Positions 1 to 11,772 of a stretch of DNA of 64,000 nucleotides are shown here, piece after piece. The stretch lies in the NCBI RefSeq assembly GCF_003473485.1, contig NC_053046.1, positions 36,231,832 to 36,295,831 on the forward strand, given 5' to 3'. The notes below the pieces were generated by a model. The model saw only the letters and a list, made by a program, of their open reading frames with translations. It was not told the origin of the DNA and did no database searches. Positions within the stretch are counted from its first letter, which is position 1, and each line of letters begins with the position of its first letter. The stretch is from Medicago truncatula. Taxonomy: Eukaryota; Streptophyta; Magnoliopsida; Fabales; Fabaceae. A program made the position numbers and the translations under genes.

Positions 1-462
1 TTTCATAAATGAAAAACTTATCTGAAGGTTCGTTTATCGACTGATGATCATCGATGGTGAAGATCAGGTCACAAAATTGCATTGTCATTTGTCAGCAAAG
101 TAGTCTCTCACTAATTAATCAAAATCTCTATAGAACTGATTCAAGTTTCAACCACTTGTTTATGAGATTACTCCGTTCAAAATACTATTCACTTCATGTT
201 CTACAGTTCTGGCCAACTCAACGGCTTATCCAACGTAAGTGTGCAGCGTTAATTTTAAGAGATAGGCCTTTGCATCTTGTGGAATATCTAAGCCTTCGAT
301 GAAGTCTCTTATGCTCTCTTTGGTAATTGCTTTTCCTCTTGTTAGCTCTTTTAACTTCTCATAAGGCTCGGTATCTCCGCATAACCTAAATAAAGAATTT
401 GCATACTGTATTATTATTGCAGGATTTTGAAAGGTTAATAGCAACAAGCAACAACAAAAGGT

Positions 463-790
463 AGGGCTGTTAAAAAAACCATTTAGTTCGTGAACTATCC
501 GACACAGCTGGGTTCCCTTCGGTTCGGTTATTGTTTTTTTTAGAGTTATAATATTCAATTTGGTTCAGTTTTTGGTTTTTCTTCAACTGTTTTAATTATC
601 AGTTAAGAATAGCAATTTTGTACAGTTCGGTTCACAAAGAATCAGCTCGGTTCAAAAAAGTACAGTTTGGTTCTTTTGTAAAGGTAGTTCTGGTTCAATT
701 CGAAACCACGAAACAGGTGCACTTAACCTTTATACCATTTCGGTTCACGACAAACCATTAACGGTTTGGTTTACTTTTACTTTTACCAAA
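463..790. repeat. GGTTCGGTT-rich repeat element in the last ADSL pseudogene intron
   Basis: The stretch begins TAGGGCTGTTAAAAA and is dense in GGTTCGGTT/GGTTCAGTT-type words up to about 790. The opening resembles the terminal repeat of the GC-rich hAT-like element at 4974. A nearly identical copy lies at about 22711-23040, carried along in the partial ADSL duplication. Confidence 0.55.
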
Positions 791-1529
791 CTAATACAAT
801 GATCTGATTTCCTTTGTGAAGTGAACCATGAAAAGTCCAAAATGAAGTATGCATCAAAGAAAAGCACACTAATTTGAACACATTCCATCCTAAAACATCA
901 GTATCATTGCAAATTATGAAAACAATAATTGACTCGATTAGTATTTGTAGTTGTGGAAGTATGTAATAAAATTTTAAATTAGATTAACAGGCCTTTTCCC
1001 CCATAACGTGTCATCAACTAGTAAACTTTTAAGAAAAAAACTCTCATAATGTTGTTCTACCAAGTACACAACCACACATTGTGCACTGAAGCACATCAAT
1101 GGACTCAAGTCACAAATATATTTAAGGCATTCAATATAATATAAAAAAGATTAAACTAGATAAAAATGTAAAGACAGAAGAATATAAATACCGTCTGGAT
1201 TGGTTCAGCAAGCACCTCCCAGCATTGGTCCAAGTCTTCGCTTAAGCGAGCTTCATTGACCTAAATTGTGAATTGTTAATTATAACATTTACAAGAAAGC
1301 TCAATAAGTAAGCGAAAGCAGACTGTTTTTTCTCAAGATTTAATAGGAAAGCACAAGAAAATTGTACTGTAGTTGTGCAAATAATCAATGACTGCAACAC
1401 TGTACATACATCCTCCTCATATAAACAGTATACTAACTACAATGAATCTAATAGTTGGGGCAACAAAATGTATAGCAATAATAATAATAAATATAAATAT
1501 AATGTTTTATTATCATGAAAAGATAATCA

Positions 1530-1700
<171 letters not shown>

Positions 1701-2303
1701 TTAAAAAGTATTACTTCTAAGATCTACTTGCGATTGAGAACTTAGAAGGGATCAATGAGATAAATAGGGGAAATCAGAATAGAGGGATTTAATTTGTAAT
1801 GGGATAGCTTTTGTGTGAAACGAGCAGTTTAGAATAAAGAGAACACTTGGGAAGAATTATATTTTCCATTTTCTGTTCAATTTCAATAAAACAACAGATG
1901 AATTCTTTTATGACAATTTTGTTTGCATCAGCAGCTCACACACAATTAGACTGTCACCTACACTAGATTATGATAAAAGGTCCATACACTAGAATGGCTT
2001 AGGTAACTCTTTCACACACACACTTTCAGAAGATGTAATTGTAAAAGGATTTCATTTACATACAATGTTAAAGATTTTTTACACGAAAAATCAACCATGA
2101 TAGCAGATCAATAAAAATATTTGATTTTAATCATAACTACTTCTAAAATCACACATATGATTGGTTGTGATTTACTGACAATGTAAAATTTTTTATACCG
2201 ACAGTGTATCAAAATTAAACTCATAGTAAAATCTTCTGAGTGTCATAGTTTAGAATAATGCCAACACATAATGATCGGAATAAAACAAAGAACATTAAAA
2301 TCA

Positions 2304-2480
<177 letters not shown>

Positions 2481-2541
2481 TTATGAAAAATGAAAACGAT
2501 TGTTGTTTTGCTAAAAAGTTGGGTGCCACACTCTCTGGTCA

Positions 2542-2685
<144 letters not shown>

Positions 2686-3196
2686 TTAACCAAGAAGAGT
2701 AATAATGTAATATAAGAAGGAATCATGAAATTACCATCTTGTGAACAAATCAGTATGTATGATTAAATGATTGTGATCTCCTAGTGCTAACTTCAATTTT
2801 ATACGCACTCAAGATATAACTATATATGTGTAATGCAAGGCCAGTTAACATCAGGATATGCAGCAAGATGTGCATTGTAATTTAAAACTGCGCCAGCAAA
2901 TTTCCCCAAAATCTCAACCTGAGATAGTTCCTTCCTTTCTCTGCTTAGCGTCACAGCAAATATTGCTATTTCCTCCCCAAAGTTGTTGGTGAAGCTGGCT
3001 GAAGAATATCACAGAAAAATCACCAAGTTCAACCAAGACGGTTTAACAATGAAAATCTGGCAACTAATAAAATTGAAGAATGATAATACTAACGAACTGA
3101 AATAATTGCTGAGTCAGCATTATTTGCAATATCTCAATATTACAATCTACAATGGTACATTGATTCTTAAATAATCAAGTAATAATGCATGAATCA

Positions 3197-3403
<207 letters not shown>

Positions 3404-3427
3404 TTAAAAATTACACAATGCCATCAA

Positions 3428-3626
3428 GGGTCTGTTTGGATTAGTTATTTGAGCTTATCTACTGATATAAGCACTTGTGATAGCTTATGGGAACATCTGA
3501 CCACATGTACATAAGCTGTTTTCAGCTTATTTTCACACAAGTTCTCCATGATAGTTTATGAAAAAATTGCATCAATAAGCGCTTATATGATAAGTGTTTC
3601 ATTAAATTGTTTATCCAAACAGACCC
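3428..3626. mobile_element. MITE with GGGTCTGTTTGGAT terminal repeats
   Basis: The ends GGGTCTGTTTGGAT and ATCCAAACAGACCC are inverted repeats about 199 bp apart, with no coding capacity. The interior carries GCTTATCTAC and ATAAGCGCTTATATGATAAG words shared with other elements in the window (about 21620-21870, 38360-38610, 45240-45430, 49765-49965, 62240-62490). It sits in an ADSL pseudogene intron. Confidence 0.75.
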
Positions 3627-4014
3627 AAAACTCAAACAGAAAGTAATGTACAGTCACAAAGCACGAAAAAATAACATAAAGTGAATCGCAACCTTGGCAA
3701 TTTTAGCATTTGATTGGCAGTTCTGTTTCAAGAAATACTCCACAGCTTTAACATCATGATTTGTAATCCTCTCAAATTTTTAAATCTCCTTAACATCATC
3801 TTCGCCAAAGTCATCAATCAAACCTTGTAAGAAAGACTTGGCATCTTCACTAAAAGCAGGAACCTCAGTGATTTCACTAATTTCAGCAATCTTCAGCAAC
3901 CGTTTAATCTATAACAACATAAACACAAACATAACATTAGAAAAACAATAAAAAAAGAGTTCTTTAAACAAACTGTATCCAAAATCTGTTGAATATGGCT
4001 CATACATAGACACA

Positions 4015-4290
4015 GAAATGTGGCAAGGGGTGGGGGGAGCTGAGTTGGCAAGGGTTCCTTATCCCACGGTACCTTTCAGGGATATTGTTCTAGTCTGGAC
4101 CGTAATACTGTATATATGGCTTGTAACATTGTAAACCCTAATACACTCAAGTAATATTCGGAATTATAGCTACTCTATAGTCACAGAGGCAGACACAATT
4201 GGCCAAATTGCGTAAACAAACGATCAAGTTCCATTGTTTACGATTTATGTTATCTTTAATCTTCTGTTACTAGTTGTTCTACCAAAACCA
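4015..4290. mobile_element. Probable solo-LTR remnant
   Basis: The block shares ordered words (TGTAAACCCTAAT, AGACACAATTG, CATTGTTTACG, then TATCTTTAATCTTCTG) with 18537-18800, including a promoter/polyadenylation-like middle and an end resembling copia-type LTR tails. No internal retroelement proteins are adjacent. The call rests on similarity between the two copies; exact ends and target duplications were not resolved. Confidence 0.4.
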
Positions 4291-4302
4291 AAGAAAAATA
4301 AA

Positions 4303-4640
4303 CAATGGGGTACCTCAACAATGACCCTATAGTACTTGAGTCCATGTAAAACACAAACATAACATTAAAAGCATAATAAAAAAGAGTTCTTTAACATTAG
4401 ACTCCATGTATGAACACAAACATAACATTAGACAAATAATAAAAAACAGTTCTTTAAGCAAAAGGGTATAAAAAAAATTTAGAAAAATCTACAGGGTACC
4501 TCATCAATGACCCTACAGTAACTGAGTTCACATATAAACACAAACATAACAATAAAAAAAGGGTACTTTAAGCAAAAGGGTCATCAAAAAATGAGAAAAA
4601 AAAAAAAAAAAAGGGGGTACCTCAACAATGACCCTAAAGG
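4303..4640 (-). repeat. Local triplication of an ADSL exon-1 end
   Basis: Three related blocks near 4311-4350, 4498-4540 and 4618-4645 each carry the reverse complement of a short piece reading YYRVIVE followed by a GTACC donor-like site, with shared flanks (AACACAAACATAACA). In a normal lyase this peptide directly follows ELAPF, so the original exon end was duplicated and broken here. It marks the start of decay of the gene. Confidence 0.6.
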
Positions 4641-4973
4641 GTCATCATGAAAGGAGCTAATTCTTGAACTTTTTGACGATAACGACCGTCTAACGGAGAT
4701 AAAGCTGTTAAAGTAGAGAGTTCAAAGTCGCCGGAACGAGCTCGGAACATGTTGGTGTTATTGGTGGCGATGAGGGATTTGGAGGTGAAGTGAGAGGGAA
4801 AAGAGAAGGAAAGATGAGAAGAAGGAATAGGGTGTGTTGGTTTTTGAGAGTTGAGGAGATTGAAGGTTCGAATTTGGGTGGTGTGTGAGAGTGTCATGAG
4901 TGAGGTTTTGAAGTTCGGAACAAAAGCTTCGAGCTATGGCTTCTTCTATTGCTCTCACTCACATTCATTCAGT

Positions 4974-5416
4974 TAGAGCTGTTAAAACGGGGCGGCCCGG
5001 CCCGGCCGGGCTAAAAAGTTCGGTTTGAATATGGGCTGCAAAAAATGAGCCCGAGCCCGACCCTATACGGGCTCCCGGGCTAACGGGCCGGCCCTGACCC
5101 GTATTTTTTTCTTCTCTTTTCCATTCTTTTAAGTACGGAACATACATAAATATGCCGGGCTAACGGGACAGCCCGGACCCGTATCAGTCTCTCACACACA
5201 CAGACCACAAAAAAAAAAAAAAAAAACAGTTGTATTTTTTGCGGGCTTCCGGGCAGCCTGGAGCCCGAACGGGCTAGCCCTAACGGGCCAAGGGCTTTTA
5301 CGGGCCGGGCTAAAAAGCCCTCTTCAATTTCGGGCTCCAATTATTCGGCCCAAGCCCTACATTTTATTCGGGCTTTCGGGCCGGCCCTTACGGCCCGGCC
5401 CATTTTGACAGCTCTA
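4974..5416. mobile_element. GC-rich hAT-like non-autonomous element
   Basis: The element starts TAGAGCTGTTAAAAC and ends GTTTTGACAGCTCTA-like (TTTTGACAGCTCTA), giving inverted termini. Flanks are CATTCAGT (4966-4973) and CATACAGT (5417-5424), an 8 bp target duplication with one mismatch, typical of the hAT superfamily. The interior is a run of GGGCCGGCCC/CGGGCTAAAAAGCCCG words and is strikingly GC-rich against AT-rich surroundings. The open frames crossing it have no recognisable product and are composition artefacts. It inserted just upstream of the ADSL pseudogene. Confidence 0.8.
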
Positions 5417-5536
5417 CATACAGTGTCAAACCTATTTCGTGCTCTTTTGGTTCCGCGACATAAAATAATTTCGAGATTATATTTTTGAAGATTTTATGAA
5501 AAATCAGAATCTAGTGTTTGTTTACGTGATAAAAAT

Positions 5537-5828
5537 TACTACCTCCGTCCCTAAGATCCTTTTGAGAATTTTTTTTGTCCCTTTTTATAAGATATTTTTG
5601 CTATTTCCAACTACATTAATTATTTCTTTACATATATGTCCTTATTTATTATTCATCTTTTTCTTCAATCAGCAATAAATAACATATTGAAAACATAAAC
5701 CAACTCTCTCTCTTGAATGATAAATTTGTAAAAACAATAGTAATTACAAACATATTTAATACAAATATCCACTATCTTAATTCGCGTTATTTTTTAAAAG
5801 GGCCTTATAATTAGCGACGGAGGTAGTA
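5537..5828. mobile_element. Stowaway-like MITE
   Basis: Termini TACTACCTCCGTCCCTAA and TTAGCGACGGAGGTAGTA form an inverted repeat with TA at the ends, as in Stowaway/mariner-type MITEs. It is about 290 bp, AT-rich and non-coding. Confidence 0.75.
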
Positions 5829-5829
5829 C

Positions 5830-8525
5830 TTTTTTTAGACAAATAATTTAGAACCCGATTGTTATAGCATTTTTAAGAAAAAAAAAATAATCATTTTTTA
5901 AAAAAAAAAATAATCACTTTTAAAAGTTTTGCATGTGTTTGTTACAACTTTTTTTTTAAAAAAAACCAGAATTTAAAAAAAAAATCTAAAAACAACTTCA
6001 AACGAGAAGTTGTTAAGAGCAGCTTCTCAAAAAATAGATTTTTTTAGAGGAGAGAGAAAATTAAGCGCCCGTTTGTTATAGATTTTTTTTAAAAAAAAAT
6101 CACTTATTTTTAAAAAATTATCACTGTTAAGAGTTTTGCATCCGTTTGTTACTGTTTTTTTTTTTTTAAAAAAAATCATAATCTAAAAAAAAAAAAATCT
6201 AAAAAACAGCTTCAAATGAGAAGCTCCTAAGAGCAGCTTCTCAAAAAATAGATTTTTTTTAGGAGAGCGAAAATATTTTTTTTTAAAAGATTGAACTAAT
6301 TTTGTAACAAAAAATCCCTTTTATATAGTTGTATCCAAACAAACTAGGAGCTCGTTTGTTATAGCTTTTATAAGAAAAAAAATCACTTATTATAAAGAAA
6401 TAATCACTTTTAAGAGTTTTGCATCCGTTTGTTACAACCTTTTAAAAAAAATCAGAATTTAAAAACAGCTTCATATGAGAAGCTGTTATGAGCAGCTTTT
6501 CAAAAAAATAGATTTTTTTTAGAGGAGGTAGAAAATATGGTTTAAAAGATAGAACTAAGGGCCCGTTTGTTATAGATTTTAAAAGTGATTTTGATATAAA
6601 ATAATTTAGAGATTATATTTTAGAGATTTTATGAAAAATCAGAATCTATTTTGTGTTTGTTTACCGTAATAAAAATCATTTTTTTAAAACAAATAATTTA
6701 GTTTGTTTGGATTCAACCATATAAAAGGAATTTTTTGTTACAAATTTAGTTCAATATTTTAAATTATGAGCCCGTTTGTTATATGTTTTTTAAGAATTTT
6801 TATTTTTTTTTTAACAAAATAATCACTTTTAAGAATGTTGCATCCGTTTGTTAAAGCTTTTTAAGAAAACCAGAATCTAAAAAAAATCTAAAAACAGCTT
6901 CAAATGAGAAGCTTCTCAAAAAATAGATTTTTTTTAGAGGAGGGAGAAAATATGATTTAAAAGATTGAACTAATTTTGTAACAAAAAATTCCCTTTTATA
7001 TAGTTGTATCCAAACAAACTAAATTATTTGTTTAAAAAACGTGATTTTTATTACGGTAAACAAACGCAAAATAGATTCTGATTTTTTATAAAATCGCTAA
7101 ATTATTTTATGTCACAATCACATTTATTTTAATCCGTAACAAACGGACCTTATATTTTCTCTCTCCTCTAAAAAAATATTATTTTTTGAGAAGCTGTTCT
7201 TAACAGCTTATAATTTGAAGCTTTTTTAGATTCTCATTTTTTTAAAAAGCTGTGAAAACGGATACAACATTCTCAAAAGTGATTATTTTGTTAAAAAAAA
7301 GTGATTATTTTCTTAAAAAAGCTATAACAAACGGACTCTAATTGTGTAACAAAAAATCGCTTTTATTTAGCTGAATCAAAACAAACTAAGGGCTTGTTAC
7401 AGATTAAAATAAAAGTGATTTTGACATAAAATAATTTAGAGATTATATTTTAGAGATTTTATGAAAAATCAGAATCTATTTTGCGTTTGTTTACCGTAAT
7501 AAAAATCACTTTTTTAAAACAAATAATCTAGTTTGTTAGGATACAACTATATAAATGAGATTTTATGTTACAAAATTAGTTCAATCTTTTAAAAAATATT
7601 TTCTCTCCTAAAAAAAATCTATTTTTTGAGAAGCTGTTTTTAGATTTTTTTTTTTAGATTATGATATTTTTTAAAAGTTGTAACAAACGGATGCAAAACT
7701 CATAAAAGTGATTATTTTTTTTAAAATAAGTGATTTTTTTCTTAAAAAAGCTATAACAAACGGGCTCTAAATTATTTGTTTAAAAAAAGTGATTTTTATC
7801 ACGGTAAACAAATGCAAAATAGATTCTGATTTCTCATAAAATCTCTAGAATTTAATCTCTAAATTATTTTATTGCAAAATTACTTTTATTTTAATCCGTA
7901 ACAAACGGGCCCTAGATTATTTTGTTTTAAAAAAGTGATTTTTATTACAGTAAACAAACGCAAAATAGATTCTGATTTTTCATAAAATCTCTAAAATATA
8001 ATCTCTAAATTATTTTATGGCAAAATCATTTTTATTTTAATTTGTAACAAACGGTCTCTCTCCTCTGAAAAAATCTATTTTTTTAGAAGCTTCTCTTAGA
8101 GTCCGTTTGTTATAGGTTTTTCAAGGAAAAAAACACTTATTTCAAGGAAAAAAGTGATTTTTATCACGGTAAACAAACGCAAAATAGATTCTGATTTTAC
8201 ATAAAATCTCTAAAATATAATCTCTAAATTATCTTACGTCAAAATCACTTTTATTTTAATCCGTAACAAACGGGCCCTTAGAGCACGTTTGTTATAGCTT
8301 TTTTAAGAAAAAAATCACTTATTTTAAAAAAATAATCACTTTTATGAGTTTTGCATCCGTTTGTTACAACTTTTAAAATCACTTTTATAACTAACGGGCT
8401 CAAAATCACTTTTATGAGTTTTGCTATAACAAACGGGCTCAAAATCTCTATAAAATAATCTAAAAATTATTTTATGTCAAAATCACTTTTATTTTAATCC
8501 GTAACAAACGGTCTTTTTCCTCTTT
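5830..8525. repeat. Nest of overlapping palindromic MITE copies
   Basis: Nearly 2.7 kb consists of repeated blocks in both orientations. At least ten CCGTTTGTTA-type ends (for example near 6067, 6140, 6352, 6562, 6770, 8102, 8350) face at least nine TAACAAACGG-type ends (near 7136, 7325, 7685, 7756, 7900, 8044, 8262, 8428, 8502). Between them recur blocks for AAAATCAGAATCTATTTTGC, TTACCGTAATAAAAATCAC and AACAGCTTC, again in both orientations. This is best read as repeated insertion of one MITE family into itself. No gene is visible. Confidence 0.8.
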
Positions 8526-10127
8526 GTTGTGTGATAGTGTTTTTTTTAACTAATTTTTTTTAAGTGGGAAAAGTGTTTTTTTTTTTTCTATAAAAAATTT
8601 AGGTAAAGTTTTAAAGACATGTTAGTTGAACAACCATTTGTGAGACAACTTATGTGACAATCAAAGATATACAAAGAAAACTAGGTCTCGACACGAAAAT
8701 CAAATCAATGGAAAGATAAAATAAAGAGAAATGTTAACCGGTGGAGGCATTGGTTAAGAAAAACTAATATAGAAACTTTTCATTTGTGGTGAAAAGCAGA
8801 ATGTTCAACTTTATGAAAGTCAAAAACTAGAATGTCATAATATTCTTAAAATTAAAAATATAGTGATCATAAACATTAATTTATCATTCTCTAAAAAATT
8901 TATCTTTCAAAAAATATGAAAGATTTTACCATTTTCTCCTGTATTCCCAATTCTCCAAAATCTTTCCTTACTCTCCCTTCCAAACTCCCAGACAAAATCT
9001 TAGTAGTTCTATGAAGAGTTGAAATGATATTTAATCTTGTCCTTGTTCTCAAAGTATTTGGAATGTGTTCTTGATGATTGCAATTGACAATTGTGTCCTC
9101 TAAGTTGTCATTTTTATAGCATTTGGCGTCACTTACTAGTGAGCATTTAATGAGGATGGAATGTCTGATACGACATGTGGTAGTGCTTCATGAATAACTT
9201 GGATTCTTGGATCCTACATGTGGTTTTTAGTTCATTGTTTTGAGGGATTGTGACTCAAATGTGCGTTTTTCCCGCTTCTTTTTCTTGTCTATATGCCTGA
9301 GTGCCTCTTTTCGAATGAATTTTCGCCACTGCCTCATTTTAGATCTTTCATGTTCATGTCTTGTATGTTGGTGATTCCTAAGACTTGTCCTCGTGTCTTT
9401 ACTTGCTTTCGTTATTCTGAAGTCTTCACTCTCCAGTTTTCTCAAAAATATATATTGCTTCTTCGTTAAGTACATTCTCTTTGAAAATAATAACTAGTTT
9501 GGCGAGTCTGGGGGGGGGAGGGGGTGATTGTCTCCATGGTATTGAGTGGGATGTGGAGTGACAAACCACGAGTAAAAATAATAATTTTGGTGAGTCATCT
9601 ACCTCTAAAAATTAGCAAAGAAGTTTGAGATTTAGGGTTGAGAAACAAGTTTTAGATTATCGACTACATTTTGGGCATTTCTCTAAATGGCAAGTTAATC
9701 CTATTGATATATATGAATATCTGGCCACTAGGATGTCAATTTTCACGAACACCACCAAACAAAGATATGTCACGAGAATCATGTTGTGATGAGCGAACAA
9801 GGAATTGGTCGATATAGTTAAGTGATTCAACATTTTTCTTCCACAAAATCTTTTAAGATGGTTGGTGAGGAATCTTTTGAATCGATTCACTGGTACAAAA
9901 TTTAATTAGATCTTGTGCCCGCTCATTTTTCACTCCTCACATTTGGGCTTTTAAGTTAATTATTTAATTATAACAATTGATAATCGATAATTTGCTTAAA
10001 AAAATAAATCCAACATGATCAAGATATGTATGTAGTGAACAAGATAACTACTACAAAATGCAAACGATAAAGATAATAATATATTATAATTTTTTAACCA
10101 GTCTTATTCATACAATTATTACATAGG
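8526..10127. other. Intergenic DNA without recognisable genes
   Basis: AT-rich sequence. Open frames at 9227-9475 and 9657-9890 (both -) show no recognisable motif, splice context or composition of a gene. At 8724-8760 there is a half copy (AAATGTTAACCGGTG, GGCATTGGTTAAG) of the MITE family seen complete at 38934-39110. A short poly-G tract lies at about 9511-9527. Confidence 0.5.
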
Positions 10128-10188
10128 TTATGAACTTTTCTCGAATACAACATGACTGGTAATATAATAACAGAAATATTGCAAGCTT

Positions 10189-10371
10189 TTAGGGCTTTGT
10201 ATCACTAGATAGAGGGTGGCAACATGGGGGCTTAGGGCAATGGATTGGTTGGCATTCAATAGCAGGATGTGGACAACAAGGTGGTATACCTTGTACATTG
10301 CCAATGAGAGCACATGCAATAGCAACAACTAAAAACACAAACTTCAAGAACATTTTCAAACCAGATTCCAT
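10189..10371 (-). CDS. Small secreted cysteine/proline-rich peptide
   Basis: A 60-residue peptide. Residues 7-28 form a clear signal peptide (MFLKFVFLVVAIACALIGNV, then QG), with cleavage likely before IPPCC. The mature part of about 32 residues has six cysteines as CC, C, C, CC, spaced by Pro/His-rich stretches (PPCCPHP, HCPKPPCCHP), and ends DTKP. The first ATG gives MESGLKMF; the Met at residue 7 is an equally good start and would leave the signal peptide intact. A TATA-like CTATAAATAA on the same strand (10451-10460) lies about 80 bases upstream. I do not recognise the family: it is not a classical defensin or NCR spacing. The short length leaves some doubt that it is expressed. Confidence 0.6.
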   Translation of the reverse strand: MESGLKMFLKFVFLVVAIACALIGNVQGIPPCCPHPAIECQPIHCPKPPCCHPLSSDTKP

Positions 10372-10450
10372 TATAAAAAATAAAAAATAATTTGCAATGA
10401 AAAATAAAGTTGAAATCTAATATTGAGTGATATGTTAAAAAAATGTATAT

Positions 10451-10460
10451 TTATTTATAG
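10451..10460 (-). promoter_or_regulatory. TATA box of the secreted-peptide gene
   Basis: CTATAAATAA on the minus strand, 80 bases before the first ATG, allows a leader of about 50 bases. The large palindrome begins 7 bases further upstream, so any proximal promoter elements lie within its arm. Confidence 0.5.
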
Positions 10461-10466
10461 GCAAAT

Positions 10467-11270
10467 AGATAATCTTCTCAAATATCATAATTAGAAATAT
10501 TTAAAGGTTTTTCTTCTTTTTTGACCAAAAAAATAATAATTTAAAGGTTAATAATGTACAAACCTTAATTGTTTTAAAGATATCGAATATATATTTTTCA
10601 TATGTTGACTAGCTTTTTTTTTGTGAAGATGCTTTTTTAGGTGATAAAGTTATCCACATTCATTAATTTTGCTAACATATTTATCTATACATACGAGTAT
10701 AATATTACAAATATTAAATTTATAAAATATAATATTTCAAGTATTTTTAAAGGAGCATAACCTTATAAAATATTTTTATCAAACTTATTTAATATTTATT
10801 TTGAATATTTAAAACTTAAAATTTAGCTTCTTTTACAAAAAAGTTAATATATATATATATATATAATGGTCATCGTCCCAGAAACACTAAATTTTCATTT
10901 TTTAATATTCAAAATAAATATTAAATAAGTGTGATAAAAATATTTTATAAGGTTATGCTCTTTTAAAAATACTTGAAATATTATATTTTATAAGTTTAAT
11001 ATTTGTAATATTATACTCGTATTCATAGATAAATATGTTAGCAAAATTAATGAATATGTTAAATTTATCACCTAAAAAACATGAAGTTATTTTAAGTTAG
11101 TCAACATATCCTTAAAAAAAAAGTTAGTCAACATATGAAAATATATATTCAATATCTTTAAAACAATTAAGGTTTATACATTGTTAACCTTTAAATAATT
11201 TTTTTTTTTGTCAAAAAAGAAGAAAATCTTTAAATATTTCTTATTATGATAATATTTCAGATGATTATCT
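10467..11270. repeat. Long imperfect palindrome (arms about 360-380 bp)
   Basis: Left arm 10467-10827 and right arm 10888-11270 are reverse complements over nearly their whole length with scattered mismatches and small indels. Matching landmarks include AGAAATATTTAAAG, AACCTTAATTGTTTTAAAGA, CATATGTTGACTA, ACGAGTATAATATTAC and AACCTTATAAAATATTTTTA. The spacer of about 60 bp contains an (AT)n run at about 10848-10865. A transcript through it would fold as a long hairpin. It could be a MITE-like foldback element or an inverted duplication of the region upstream of the peptide gene. Confidence 0.85.
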
Positions 11271-11549
11271 TTTTTTTGACAAGTTCAGTACTGAAAAAGA
11301 CTTAGAAGTTGAAACAGAAGAAGTACAAGTTGCTGTTCCACCAATAGAAGATGTTAAATTGACTGAGAATGAACAAAATAAACAAGCAATGTCTCTTGCT
11401 TTTGCCACTGCTGCGGCGGCAGGGGCTGCTGTTGCTGCGGATCAAACTGCTTCGAGGTTGTTCGTCTCACGAGTATGCCTCATTACCCCACAAAGACCAA
11501 GGAAGAATTGTCATTTTTCAAGATTCATACAGCGTTTCACGGATATTTG
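11271..11549 (+). pseudogene. IQD (IQ67-domain) protein exon fragment, frameshifted
   Basis: IQD proteins are plant calmodulin-binding scaffolds. The fragment reads through the acidic linker and LTENEQNKQAMSLAFATAAA, matching the conserved ENEQ-K-A-S-A-ATA-AAEAAVAAA region that precedes the IQ motifs. About one base is missing near 11452; shifting frame restores EVVRLTSMPHYPTKTKEEL and then K-H-TAFHGYL, the start of the first IQ motif, ending at a valid donor (G|GTATG at 11549/11550). No start, IQ repeats or other exons follow. It begins directly at the edge of the palindrome. Confidence 0.75.
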
Positions 11550-11772
11550 GTATGACTGTCTTGTTTTTTATTTATATGGTCCAATGTTATTCAAACTATC
11601 ACCTACATGAATCAAATCATGCCCTTTTTCATGTAGCACTGTCATTTCATATTGAAGGTGTATTTGGTGTTAACTTCAATTATATCATATTTTTGAACTA
11701 TTACATGTGACATGTCAGTGTCGATGTAGTGTCCATGTCTATGTCAGTTATTTTATTCATAGCATTTTGTAG

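Noticed and set aside
226-558. 110-codon frame as an independent gene
   Set aside because: It combines the ADSL C-terminal exon with read-through of the repeat-filled intron; the natural stop at 160 and upstream exons show it is part of the pseudogene.
4965-5340. Gly/Pro/Arg-rich frames in the GC-rich block
   Set aside because: They follow the composition of the hAT-like element and stop at its edges.
11359-11710. Two overlapping plus-strand frames as candidate genes
   Set aside because: They are the pre- and post-frameshift readings of the IQD fragment, running on into intron sequence.
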